From Pseudomonas grimontii (GTDB lineage: Bacteria > Pseudomonadota > Gammaproteobacteria > Pseudomonadales > Pseudomonadaceae), in assembly GCF_007858185.1 (NCBI RefSeq), contig NZ_VFES01000015.1, positions 124,001 through 188,000 of the forward strand: a DNA stretch of 64,000 bases, given 5' to 3'. Under the pieces are notes generated by a model that saw nothing but the letters and a program-made list of their open reading frames with translations, was not told the origin of the DNA and did no database searches. The position numbers were made by a program, and so were the translations under genes. Below are positions 46,594 through 54,634 of the stretch, one piece after another (positions within the stretch are counted from its first letter, which is position 1; each line of letters begins with the position of its first letter).

Positions 46594-47442
46594 TCACTTG
46601 AATTCAACAGGGAAACCAATCGCCGGCTCTGGCAGGTCTACACCGAACCACTGCTTGAACGAGGCCTTGTAGGTGGGGAACTCCACACCGGTCATGGCTT
46701 CATGCAGCGCGGTATTGACGAAGTTCAGCCAGTCCTGGTCGCCACGCTTGACCGCACACGCATAGGTTTGCGGGCTCCAGGCGTAGGCCGGGCTGCGGTA
46801 GCGGCCGGGGTTCTGCACCATCAGGTACTTGACCGAGGACTGGTCGGTGGCGGCGGCATCGGCGCGGCCGGAATTCACGGCCTGGTACATCAGGTCGACG
46901 CTGTCGTACTGGTCGACCTTGGCCTTGGGCAATGCCTGGTGCACCAGTTCTTCGGCGTACACGTTCTGCAGCACGGCCACGGTGACGCCATCGCCCGCCG
47001 CCTGCAGGTCTTCGATTTCCTTGTACTTGCTGTTGTTCGGCAGCAGCAGGCCCACGCCTTCGCGGTAGTACGGCAGCGTGAACGCCACTTGCTGCGCACG
47101 GCTGGCGGTGACGGTGATGAACTGGCAGCTCATGTCGACCTTGTCGGTCAGCAGGTTGGGAATGCGGGCGTCGGAGGACTGCACCACAAACTCGACCTTG
47201 CTCGGGTCGTTGAACAAGCCCTTGGCCACAATGCGACCGATATCGATATCAAAACCCTGCAACTTGCCATCCGCTCCCTGGAAGTGCCACGGCGCATTGG
47301 TACTGCCTGTACCCACGATCAGGTGCCCACGCTTGAGCACATCATCGAGCTTGCTGTCCGCCGCCTGCACGATGCCTGCGAGGGAAGCCGATGCGGCGAA
47401 GAGAAAAACACACGCTTTAAACACGGAAGGTCGGTGATGCAT
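46594..47442 (-). CDS. ABC transporter substrate-binding protein
   Basis: A 282-residue SBP_bac_3 family protein with a Sec signal peptide (VFLFAASASLAGIVQAAD). The mature protein begins SKLDDVLKRGHLIVGTGS and has FDIDIGRIVAKGLF and RADAAATDQSSVKYL. The first gene of the importer operon. The start at 47442 has GGAG 9 bases upstream. The frame to 47526 runs through a likely operator and is rejected. Family substrates are polar amino acids, though related importers take up amino-sugar acids. Confidence 0.93.
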   Translation of the reverse strand: MHHRPSVFKACVFLFAASASLAGIVQAADSKLDDVLKRGHLIVGTGSTNAPWHFQGADGKLQGFDIDIGRIVAKGLFNDPSKVEFVVQSSDARIPNLLTDKVDMSCQFITVTASRAQQVAFTLPYYREGVGLLLPNNSKYKEIEDLQAAGDGVTVAVLQNVYAEELVHQALPKAKVDQYDSVDLMYQAVNSGRADAAATDQSSVKYLMVQNPGRYRSPAYAWSPQTYACAVKRGDQDWLNFVNTALHEAMTGVEFPTYKASFKQWFGVDLPEPAIGFPVEFK

Positions 47443-47775
47443 GACAAGCACTCCAGGAGTTGTGTATTCCGCTATACCGGAACTTAGTATGTAACAACGG
47501 AATAGACAGCAGAAAGTGTGCCACACGCACCGAGGGAAACCTATGGCTTGGATAAATTGCTTAGTAATCAGTTAGATAAATCGCAACCTGAAATGCGGCG
47601 TTGCGCCAGCACTTGCAAGCGGATTGCTACCCAAGGCCTCACACGGTGGTGACAGCACGATTCAAGTGCGTCACCGCCCCGTTACTACGCACACCGACAG
47701 TGCACCCGCCCGATGGAAAATCCACTGTGCTGGACTAGCCTTTGGCACACCCCTCATGACAAGGACCGCAGTCCG
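47443..47775. other. Intergenic region with importer promoter
   Basis: 333 bases between divergent genes. It holds the operator-like site at 47467-47482 and an extra CGGAAT half-site at 47498-47503. The remainder shows no clear gene, REP or terminator. Confidence 0.5.
47467..47482. promoter_or_regulatory. Candidate IclR operator before the importer
   Basis: TTCCG-CTATAC-CGGAA is a perfect inverted repeat 25 bases upstream of the binding-protein ATG. A further CGGAAT half-site sits 15 bases further upstream. Confidence 0.45.
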
Positions 47776-48024
47776 ATGAAGCTCAGTCTCACCCTGGTCT
47801 TGCTGTGTTTTCTGGCGGCCGGCAGCGCCTCGGCCAACAACGACCGCCGCGAATGCAAAGAAGAACTGCGCAAACTCAAGGAAGCCTTCGACGCCAACTA
47901 CAGCAGCCAGAATCACCATGGCTATCGCCGCGCCAAGGCGTCCCGTGACAATGAGGAATACCGCAAGTGCGCGAGCCAGGCGCGCAAGGCCCGGGAACGT
48001 GCGGAGCGTGATGTGGACCTGTGA
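47776..48024 (+). CDS. Small exported protein of unknown function
   Basis: An 82-residue protein with a clear Sec signal peptide (LSLTLVLLCFLAAGSASA, then NNDRR). The mature ~64 residues are very rich in Arg, Lys and Glu and contain two cysteines (ECKEELRKL and YRKCASQARK), which may form a disulfide. No family recognised. The longer frame to 47713 adds only a non-signal extension. It lies 74 bases before the thioredoxin-like gene. Confidence 0.65.
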   Translation: MKLSLTLVLLCFLAAGSASANNDRRECKEELRKLKEAFDANYSSQNHHGYRRAKASRDNEEYRKCASQARKARERAERDVDL

Positions 48025-48098
48025 AGGTTGACAGTAGACGGTGGCGGTCCCCGAGCTTAGCGTTGGCGAAAGCCTGTGCGACTCAAAGGGAGATGATC

Positions 48099-48590
48099 AT
48101 GGGGATTGCCACTGCAACCATTGCCAATACCGAAGACTACCGGCGCGTGCTGAGCACTTCGCGCCCGGTGTTCATGCTGTTTGTCTCAGATCACTGCCCA
48201 GCCTGCGGAGTGTCCGGGCCACTGTTTGAGCTGATCGCCGCCCAGTATCGATCAGTGGTTAGCCTGGTGCTTGATTGCGCGAAAACGCCCAGGCACCCAG
48301 AGGTGACAGGCACCCCGACGCTGCTGATCTTCCAGAACGGCACCTTGATGGAAACATTCAAAGGTTTCGGACCCGAGGAGCAGCAAGCGCAGTTTATGGA
48401 GGACACCTTCAGGCGCTATGCACGCCGCAAGGGTGCAATAACACCTGCGTCACCCGCCGCTCCTCCACCGCTGCCACCGTCAGGCGCCAGCCCTCATGCT
48501 CCAGGCTATCGCCCACCACCGGCAGGCGGTCGAGCAGGCTCATTACCAGACCGGCCAGGGTCTGGTAATCCTCGGTCGCGACAGCCTTGA
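48099..48590 (+). CDS. Thioredoxin-like protein with CPAC motif
   Basis: A 163-residue protein with a thioredoxin fold at residues ~10-110. The redox site is FVSDHCPACGVSG, the cis-Pro region is TGTPTLLIF, and KGFGPEEQ follows. It lacks a signal peptide. The start at 48099 has GGGAG 6-7 bases upstream. The last ~60 residues (AITPASPAAPPPLPPSG onward) are Pro/Gly-rich and lie entirely over the antisense 3' end of the TerC-type gene, so the natural stop may have been lost. The redox domain is confident. The tail is doubtful. Confidence 0.7.
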   Translation: MGIATATIANTEDYRRVLSTSRPVFMLFVSDHCPACGVSGPLFELIAAQYRSVVSLVLDCAKTPRHPEVTGTPTLLIFQNGTLMETFKGFGPEEQQAQFMEDTFRRYARRKGAITPASPAAPPPLPPSGASPHAPGYRPPPAGGRAGSLPDRPGSGNPRSRQP

Positions 48591-49977
48591 AGCCGGTACG
48601 TTGACGAATCTGGGTGAGGTTCAAGGCGCCATTGGCTCGGAAGCCAGCGCCCTCCTCGACAATATCCGGCCCTTCGATCTCGCTGGCATCGGGCAATTCA
48701 CCGGCGATGGATTCAAGAATGTCGGTCATGCTCAACACGCCCATGAAGTCACCGAATTCGTTGATCACGAAGGCAATATGGGTCGATTCCTGGCGCATCT
48801 GTTCCAGGGCGTTGAGGATCGAAAAGCTCTCCAGCAGGTTGATCGCCCGACGCGCGAGGTGTTCCAGGTTCGGCTCGTTGCCGGCCAGGTATTCCTTGAG
48901 CAGTTCCTTCTTGTGCACGAAGCCCAGCGGCTCATCCACCGCGCCATTACGGATCAACGGCAGGCGCGAATAGGACGAATGCATCAGTTTCAGGCGAATC
49001 GTGTCGGGATCATCCGCCAGGTCGATAAAGTCGACCTTGGCGCGCGGCGTCATCAAGGTGCGAATCGGCCGCTCGGCCAGTTGCAGCACACCGCTGATCA
49101 TCACCCGCTCACGCCGGTCGAACAGCGGCCCTTGCGCTGCATCCGTCTCGCCCAACAGGTCGGCCACGTCTTCATCCACTTCTTCCACCGCCAGGCTGCG
49201 GCCGCCGAGCAAGCGCATCACCGCATGGGCCGTCCGCTCACGCACCGGCAATACACCCTGTGCAGATTTCTTGCGACGCGCGCGGGCAATCTGGTTGAAC
49301 ACCTCGATCAGGATCGAGAAACCAATCGCCGCGTACAGATAGCCCTTGGGAATATGGAAACCCAGGCCTTCGGCGGTCAGGGCAAAACCGATCATCATCA
49401 GGAAGCCCAGGCACAGCATGATCACCGTCGGGTGGGCGTTGACGAAGCGCGTGAGCGGCTTACTCGCGACGATCATCAGGCCGATGGAAATGATCACCGC
49501 GATCATCATCACCGCCAACTCATCCACCATGCCGACGGCAGTAATCACCGCATCCAGGGAAAACACCGCATCGAGCACCACGATCTGCGCCACGATCGGC
49601 CAGAACATGGCGTACGCCACGTTGCCGGTGCGCTGGGCCACATGACCTTCCAGGCGTTCGTGCAATTCCATGGTGGCCTTGAACAACAGGAACACACCGC
49701 CGAACAGCATGATCAGGTCACGCCCGGAGAAGCTCTTGTCGAACACCTCGAACAGCGGCTGGGTGAGGGTCACCAACCAGGAAATACTCGCCAGCAGGCC
49801 CAGGCGCATCAGCAACGCCAGGGACAAACCGATCAACCGCGCACGGTCACGTTGCTCCGGCGGGAGCTTGTCCGCCAGGATCGCAATAAACACCAGGTTG
49901 TCGATGCCCAGCACCAGTTCCAGCACAATCAAGGTCAACAGGCCGAGCCAGGCCGTTGGATCCGCTAACCATTCCAT
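48409..49977 (-). CDS. TerC-family membrane protein with CBS and CorC domains (YoaE/YegH-like)
   Basis: A 522-residue protein. An N-terminal TerC domain (residues ~1-230, seven membrane segments) carries the acidic LVLGIDNLVFIAILADKLP and VVLDAVFSLDAVITAVGM motifs. A CBS pair (~305-425) and a C-terminal CorC/HlyC transporter-associated domain follow. TerC relatives act in metal homeostasis, often manganese, and in metalation of exported proteins. The exact role here is unknown. The ribosome site is weak. I saw no convincing manganese riboswitch upstream. Confidence 0.9.
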   Translation of the reverse strand: MEWLADPTAWLGLLTLIVLELVLGIDNLVFIAILADKLPPEQRDRARLIGLSLALLMRLGLLASISWLVTLTQPLFEVFDKSFSGRDLIMLFGGVFLLFKATMELHERLEGHVAQRTGNVAYAMFWPIVAQIVVLDAVFSLDAVITAVGMVDELAVMMIAVIISIGLMIVASKPLTRFVNAHPTVIMLCLGFLMMIGFALTAEGLGFHIPKGYLYAAIGFSILIEVFNQIARARRKKSAQGVLPVRERTAHAVMRLLGGRSLAVEEVDEDVADLLGETDAAQGPLFDRRERVMISGVLQLAERPIRTLMTPRAKVDFIDLADDPDTIRLKLMHSSYSRLPLIRNGAVDEPLGFVHKKELLKEYLAGNEPNLEHLARRAINLLESFSILNALEQMRQESTHIAFVINEFGDFMGVLSMTDILESIAGELPDASEIEGPDIVEEGAGFRANGALNLTQIRQRTGFKAVATEDYQTLAGLVMSLLDRLPVVGDSLEHEGWRLTVAAVEERRVTQVLLHPCGVHSA

Positions 49978-50347
49978 TTATAAAGTCTCTGTATTCAGGT
50001 GTTCAGAATGCCGGACACGGCAATGCGCGGTCAGTGGACCGGGACAAGGTTAGCTGTCGGAATACGGGGTGCTTCAGGGGGAACAGCGGCAGCAAATGTC
50101 TTGGGGAAAGACGACTGGGAGGCTCCGAGAGGATGTTCATGCACGTCCTGAAATAACAAAAGGACTTGAATCCTACAGGCGAAATACAAATTTCCCACAA
50201 TGCAAAACTATTACAAAACCTGTCTTCGAACCCCACACAAAATCATGTGGGAGGGGGCTTGCCCCCGATGAGGGTGTGTCAGTAAATGCAACTGTGACTG
50301 ACCCACCACCATCGGGGGCAAGCCCCCCACATTTGAGCACGGGCGTG
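49978..50347. other. Intergenic region with TerC leader and a REPIN
   Basis: 370 bases. The left ~260 bases form the leader of the TerC-type gene, without a recognised riboswitch. The right part holds the REPIN at 50246-50331, before the end of the SorC gene. Confidence 0.5.
50246..50331. repeat. REPIN
   Basis: Two inverted REP hairpins. The loop AGGGTGTGTCAGTAAATGCAACTGTGACTGACCCA is nearly identical to that at 62190-62260. Confidence 0.9.
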
Positions 50348-51328
50348 TCAGGTTTTACGGGTTGCATCGTCCAGCGCCAGGATGGTGTGGGCATTCGTCA
50401 CCGTCGTCGCCAACGTATTGATCACCCCCGACCGCAGCGCCCCCAACGTCGCCGCTGCCTTGGTGTTCTCGCTGGCAATCGCCACCACGTCCGGGATGCG
50501 AAACAACTCCTGCACCGTCAACCCGATCACCCGCCCCTGAATCGCGTTGACCGCCGGCTGGCCGTGAATATCGATGAAGTCATAGCCCATCATGTCGCCC
50601 ACGGTGCCGGACAGCCGCGCCTGGGCAATCTCCTGGGGCGAGAACCAGCCCATGCGCACCATGTTGCTGTTCTCGCTCATGTCACCGATGCCGATCAGCG
50701 CCATGTCTGCCCGCCGCGCGCGGTCGAGGGTGGAGCGCACCGTGTCGTTATTGATCAACACACCGCGCAGCTCCGGGTTGGCCACCAGGGCCGGGGCGTA
50801 CAGGCTTTCACTCTCGCCGCCAAAGCGCAGGGCCAGGCGCCGGCAGATATGGTCGGGGTTCATGTATTCACCGGCCTTGAGCGAACCACCGATGGCGCAG
50901 ACAAATGTGCAGTTGCGCGTCACCGGCAGGAACACGTTATCGGCCACGGCCCCGACATTGCGGCCCATGCCGACGGCGACGATCATGCCGTCGCTCAAGG
51001 TCTTGTTCAGGTAGTTGGCCACCAGGCTGGCGACGGCCGAGCGCTGGGTATCGGGATCGCTGTGATCGACCGCGATCAACGCACGATCCAGCTTGAAGCG
51101 CGCCACCAGCGCCTGTTCCAGCTCGTTGTTCATCGCCGGGTGCTGCAATACGCGCACCTCGACAATGCCTTCGTCCCGCGCACGTTTGAGCAGCCGGCTG
51201 ACTTTTGCCCGCGACAGGTCGAAGCGCTTGGCGATGGCTTCCTGAGTGACGTTCTCGAGGTAATAGAGCATCGCCACTTCAGTCATCTGATCAATATCAC
51301 TGGCCATGCGCTGGGTACTGTCACTCAT
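50348..51328 (-). CDS. SorC-family sugar-responsive regulator
   Basis: A 326-residue regulator. The N-terminal HTH is at residues ~15-55 (MLYYLENVTQEAIAKRFDLSRAKVSRLLKRARDEG). A SorC effector domain follows, with GRNVGAVADNVF and LIGIGDMSENSNMVRMGW. Family members bind phosphorylated sugars or polyols and control neighbouring catabolic genes, for example EryD for erythritol. It lies 63 bases after the isomerase gene and probably regulates both divergent units through the 51890 palindrome. The start at 51328 is preferred to 51355. Confidence 0.9.
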   Translation of the reverse strand: MSDSTQRMASDIDQMTEVAMLYYLENVTQEAIAKRFDLSRAKVSRLLKRARDEGIVEVRVLQHPAMNNELEQALVARFKLDRALIAVDHSDPDTQRSAVASLVANYLNKTLSDGMIVAVGMGRNVGAVADNVFLPVTRNCTFVCAIGGSLKAGEYMNPDHICRRLALRFGGESESLYAPALVANPELRGVLINNDTVRSTLDRARRADMALIGIGDMSENSNMVRMGWFSPQEIAQARLSGTVGDMMGYDFIDIHGQPAVNAIQGRVIGLTVQELFRIPDVVAIASENTKAAATLGALRSGVINTLATTVTNAHTILALDDATRKT

Positions 51329-51391
51329 GGGGACGGGCTTCCGTTTCGGCGTCAAAGGCGCATTCTCCCGACTCTTGCCCTGCTACGTCCA

Positions 51392-51853
51392 CTATTGATG
51401 CCCATCGCGCTCGATCGCATTGATGCGCTCGACCTTGGCCCCGGAACGTGCCGCCTCGAACTCCGACTCCAGGAACGACTTGACGATGCTTTTCGCCAGT
51501 TCGGCGCCGATCACCCGCGCGCCGATAGACAGGATCTGCGCATCGTTGCTCTTGCGCGCCCGCTCTGCCGAGTAGGTGTCATGGGCCTGGGCCGCACGAA
51601 TCCCGAGCACCTTGTTGGCCGAGATCGCCATGCCGATCCCCGTGCCGCACACCAGCACGCCCAGGCGCTGCTGCCCGGCATTGATGGCGGTGGCCACGGC
51701 CAGGGCGATGTCCGGGTACAACACCGGCGCGGTGGAATGGGTGCCGAAGTCGGTCACCGGATAGCCCAGCGCCTCGATATGGCGCTTTAACAGCTCCTTG
51801 AGCTCAAAACCCGCTTCATCGCATCCGATAGCCACCGGGAAAGGTGTGTTCAT
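51392..51853 (-). CDS. RpiB/LacAB-family sugar-phosphate isomerase
   Basis: A 153-residue isomerase. Visible features are IGCDEAGFELKELLK, VLVCGTGIGMAISANKV (catalytic Cys and anion hole) and AERARKSNDAQILSIGARV. RpiB converts ribulose-5-P and ribose-5-P. Relatives act on other ketose phosphates, including D-erythrulose-4-phosphate (DerI). Its setting with tetritol-type dehydrogenases and a DhaK/DhaL kinase favours the erythrulose-phosphate role (inference). First gene of the minus-strand unit. Confidence 0.88.
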   Translation of the reverse strand: MNTPFPVAIGCDEAGFELKELLKRHIEALGYPVTDFGTHSTAPVLYPDIALAVATAINAGQQRLGVLVCGTGIGMAISANKVLGIRAAQAHDTYSAERARKSNDAQILSIGARVIGAELAKSIVKSFLESEFEAARSGAKVERINAIERDGHQ

Positions 51854-51889
51854 GGCGTCTGGCTCCGCTGCCGTGATCTTGCTTACGAC

Positions 51890-51903
51890 TGATCAATTGA
51901 TCA
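51890..51903. promoter_or_regulatory. Perfect palindrome, candidate SorC operator
   Basis: TGATCAATTGATCA, 37 bases upstream of the isomerase gene. Single TGATCA copies recur at 52050-52055 and 52077-52082, close to the ABC operon promoter. Confidence 0.5.
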
Positions 51904-52044
51904 CTCAATGAAATATCTCTCATCCATTTCGCGGGCTTTACCCCCTTTCTGTCAAGCATGATTTAACTGACTCGCCAGTCAAAGCGCTCTAAAAAAGGGT
52001 AATCCCCGCAAAAGAGCAGAATCACAGCATTTACATGAAAGAGA

Positions 52045-52072
52045 TTGACTGATCAGAATTTCATTTGATACA
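52045..52072 (+). promoter_or_regulatory. Possible sigma-70 promoter of the ABC operon
   Basis: TTGACT, then a 16-base spacer, then GATACA (weak -10). A TGATCA motif overlaps the -35 box and another follows, so the region looks like a repressible promoter. Confidence 0.35.
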
Positions 52073-52136
52073 CATATGATCACAGCGAAACATGACTGTG
52101 CGACCTAATAAGAATTCACAGCACGAGGACACGCCG

Positions 52137-53624
52137 ATGGCCACGCCATTACTGCTCCAGGCTGAACACGTCGCCAAGGCTTATGCCGGCATCCCTGCCC
52201 TGCGTGACGGGCGTCTCTCTCTGCGAGCCGGTAGCGTTCACGCCCTGTGCGGCGGCAATGGCGCAGGCAAGTCGACTTTCCTGAGCATCCTGATGGGCAT
52301 TACCCAGCGTGATGCCGGCAGCATTCTGCTCAACGGCACCTCCGTACAGTTCAACCGCCCCAGCGAAGCCCTCGCGGCGGGGATCGCGATGATCACCCAG
52401 GAACTGGAACCGATCCCCTACATGACCGTTGCCGAAAACATCTGGCTGGGCCGTGAACCGCGTCGCGCCGGCTGTATCGTCGACAACAAGGCCTTGAACC
52501 GCCGCACCCGCGAACTGCTGGAAAGCCTGGAATTTGATGTAGACGCCACCAGCCCCATGCACCGCCTGAGCGTGGCGCAGATCCAGCTGGTGGAAATCGC
52601 CAAGGCGTTCAGCCATGAATGCCAGGTGATGATCATGGACGAGCCCACCTCGGCCATTGGCGAGCGCGAAGCCGAAACCCTGTTCAAGGCGATCCGCCGC
52701 CTCACCGCGCGCGGCGCCGGCATCGTGTATGTGTCGCACCGCTTGAGCGAGCTGGCGCAGATCGCCGATGACTACAGCATTTTCCGCGACGGCGCCTTTG
52801 TGGAAAGCGGGCGCATGGCCGACATCGACCGCGACCATCTGGTGCGCGGCATCGTTGGCCAGGAGCTGACTCGCATCGACCACAAGGTCGGCCGCGAGTG
52901 TGCTGCCGACACCTGCCTGCAAGTCGACAACCTCAGCCGCGCCGGCGAGTTCCACGACATCAGCCTGCAGCTGCGCCAGGGTGAAATCCTCGGTATATAC
53001 GGCCTGATGGGCTCGGGACGCAGTGAATTCCTCAATTGCATCTATGGCCTGACCGTGGCGGACTCCGGCAGCGTCACCCTGCAAGGCAAGCCCATGCCCA
53101 TCGGCCTGCCCAAGGCAACCATCAATGCCGGCATGTCGCTGGTCACCGAAGACCGCAAGGACAGCGGCCTGGTGCTGACCGGCAGCATTCTTTCCAACAT
53201 CGCCCTGTCGGCCTACAAGCGCCTGTCGAGCTGGTCGTTGATCAATGCGCGCAAGGAAACCCAGCTGGCCCAGGACATGGTCAAGCGCCTGCAGATCAAA
53301 ACCACCTCGTTGGAACTGCCGGTGGCGTCCATGAGCGGCGGCAACCAACAGAAAGTGGTGCTCGCCAAATGCCTGTCGACCGAACCGGTGTGCCTGCTCT
53401 GCGATGAGCCGACCCGGGGTATCGATGAGGGCGCCAAGCAGGAGATCTACCACCTGCTGGATCAATTCGTGCGCGCCGGTGGCGCCGCCATCGTGGTGTC
53501 GTCGGAAGCCCCGGAACTGTTGCACCTGAGTGATCGCATCGCCGTCTTCAAGGGCGGTCGCCTGGTGACCATCAGCACCGACACCGCCCTTTCCCAGGAA
53601 GCCTTGTTGAGTCTTGCCTCATGA
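52137..53624 (+). CDS. Ribose-type sugar ABC transporter ATPase
   Basis: A 495-residue RbsA-like protein with two fused nucleotide-binding domains. Domain 1 has Walker A GGNGAGKSTFL, a divergent signature LSVAQIQLVEIAKA and MIMDEPTSAIGE. Domain 2 has the usual degenerate Walker A GLMGSGRSE and the signature MSGGNQQKVVLAKCL. The start at 52137 (MATPLLLQ) follows GAGGAC. An upstream ATG at 52092 would add 15 polar residues. The permease start overlaps its stop by 4 bases. Confidence 0.93.
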   Translation: MATPLLLQAEHVAKAYAGIPALRDGRLSLRAGSVHALCGGNGAGKSTFLSILMGITQRDAGSILLNGTSVQFNRPSEALAAGIAMITQELEPIPYMTVAENIWLGREPRRAGCIVDNKALNRRTRELLESLEFDVDATSPMHRLSVAQIQLVEIAKAFSHECQVMIMDEPTSAIGEREAETLFKAIRRLTARGAGIVYVSHRLSELAQIADDYSIFRDGAFVESGRMADIDRDHLVRGIVGQELTRIDHKVGRECAADTCLQVDNLSRAGEFHDISLQLRQGEILGIYGLMGSGRSEFLNCIYGLTVADSGSVTLQGKPMPIGLPKATINAGMSLVTEDRKDSGLVLTGSILSNIALSAYKRLSSWSLINARKETQLAQDMVKRLQIKTTSLELPVASMSGGNQQKVVLAKCLSTEPVCLLCDEPTRGIDEGAKQEIYHLLDQFVRAGGAAIVVSSEAPELLHLSDRIAVFKGGRLVTISTDTALSQEALLSLAS

Positions 53625-54598
53625 ATGCCAAAACCATTGCCGCCCCCATCACCACAGCGCCGCGCAACCGCCTGCGCCTGTCCCTCGACCGTTTCGGCCT
53701 GCCGCTGGTGTTTATCCTGCTGTGTGTGGTGATGGCGTTTTCCAGCGAGTACTTCATGACCTGGCGCAACTGGATGGACATCCTGCGCCAGACCTCCATC
53801 AACGGCATCCTCGCGGTGGGCATGACCTACGTAATCCTGACCAAGGGCATCGACCTTTCCGTAGGCTCGATCCTGGCCTTTGCCGGATTGTGCAGCGCCA
53901 TGGTCGCGACCCAGGGCTACGGGCTGCTGGCGGCGGTGAGTGCAGGGATGTTTGCCGGCGCGATGCTCGGCGTGGTCAACGGCTTTATGGTCGCCAACCT
54001 GTCGATCCCACCGTTCGTGGCCACCCTCGGCATGCTCAGCATTGCGCGCGGCATGACCTTCATCCTCAACGACGGCAGCCCGATCACCGACCTGCCCGAC
54101 GCCTACCTGGCGCTGGGCATCGGCAAGATCGGCCCGATTGGCGTGCCGATCATCATCTTCGCCGTGGTCGCGCTGATCTTCTGGATGGTGCTGCGCTACA
54201 CCACCTACGGCCGCTACGTGTATGCGGTGGGTGGCAATGAAAAAAGCGCGCGCACCTCCGGGATCGGCGTGCGCAAGGTGATGTTTTCGGTGTACGTGGT
54301 GTCCGGCCTGCTCGCCGGGTTGGCGGGCGTGGTGTTGTCGGCACGCACCACCTCCGCCCTGCCCCAGGCCGGGGTGTCTTATGAGCTGGACGCGATTGCC
54401 GCCGTGGTCATCGGCGGCACCAGCCTGTCGGGCGGCACCGGCAGCATTGTCGGCACGCTGTTCGGTGCGTTGTTGATCGGCGTGATCAACAACGGCCTGA
54501 ATCTGCTCGGCGTGTCCTCCTATTACCAGCAGGTCGCCAAGGGCCTGATCATCGTGTTTGCAGTACTGATCGACGTGTGGCGCAAGAAAAAACGCTAG
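53621..54598 (+). CDS. Ribose-type sugar ABC transporter permease
   Basis: A 325-residue RbsC-like permease with about 8-10 membrane segments. It has the conserved GMTYVILTKGIDLSVGS, LSIPPFVATLGMLSIARG and AIAAVVIGGTSLSGGTGSIVGT blocks. It overlaps the ATPase gene (ATGA). The binding-protein gene follows after 36 bases. Confidence 0.95.
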   Translation: MNAKTIAAPITTAPRNRLRLSLDRFGLPLVFILLCVVMAFSSEYFMTWRNWMDILRQTSINGILAVGMTYVILTKGIDLSVGSILAFAGLCSAMVATQGYGLLAAVSAGMFAGAMLGVVNGFMVANLSIPPFVATLGMLSIARGMTFILNDGSPITDLPDAYLALGIGKIGPIGVPIIIFAVVALIFWMVLRYTTYGRYVYAVGGNEKSARTSGIGVRKVMFSVYVVSGLLAGLAGVVLSARTTSALPQAGVSYELDAIAAVVIGGTSLSGGTGSIVGTLFGALLIGVINNGLNLLGVSSYYQQVAKGLIIVFAVLIDVWRKKKR

Positions 54599-54634
54599 AG
54601 AACGACCACTACAACAATAACCGGAGTTCCCCCC

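Noticed and set aside
49978..50240. Manganese (yybP-ykoY) riboswitch before the TerC-type gene
   Set aside because: I looked for the conserved loop motifs on the minus strand and did not see a convincing match.
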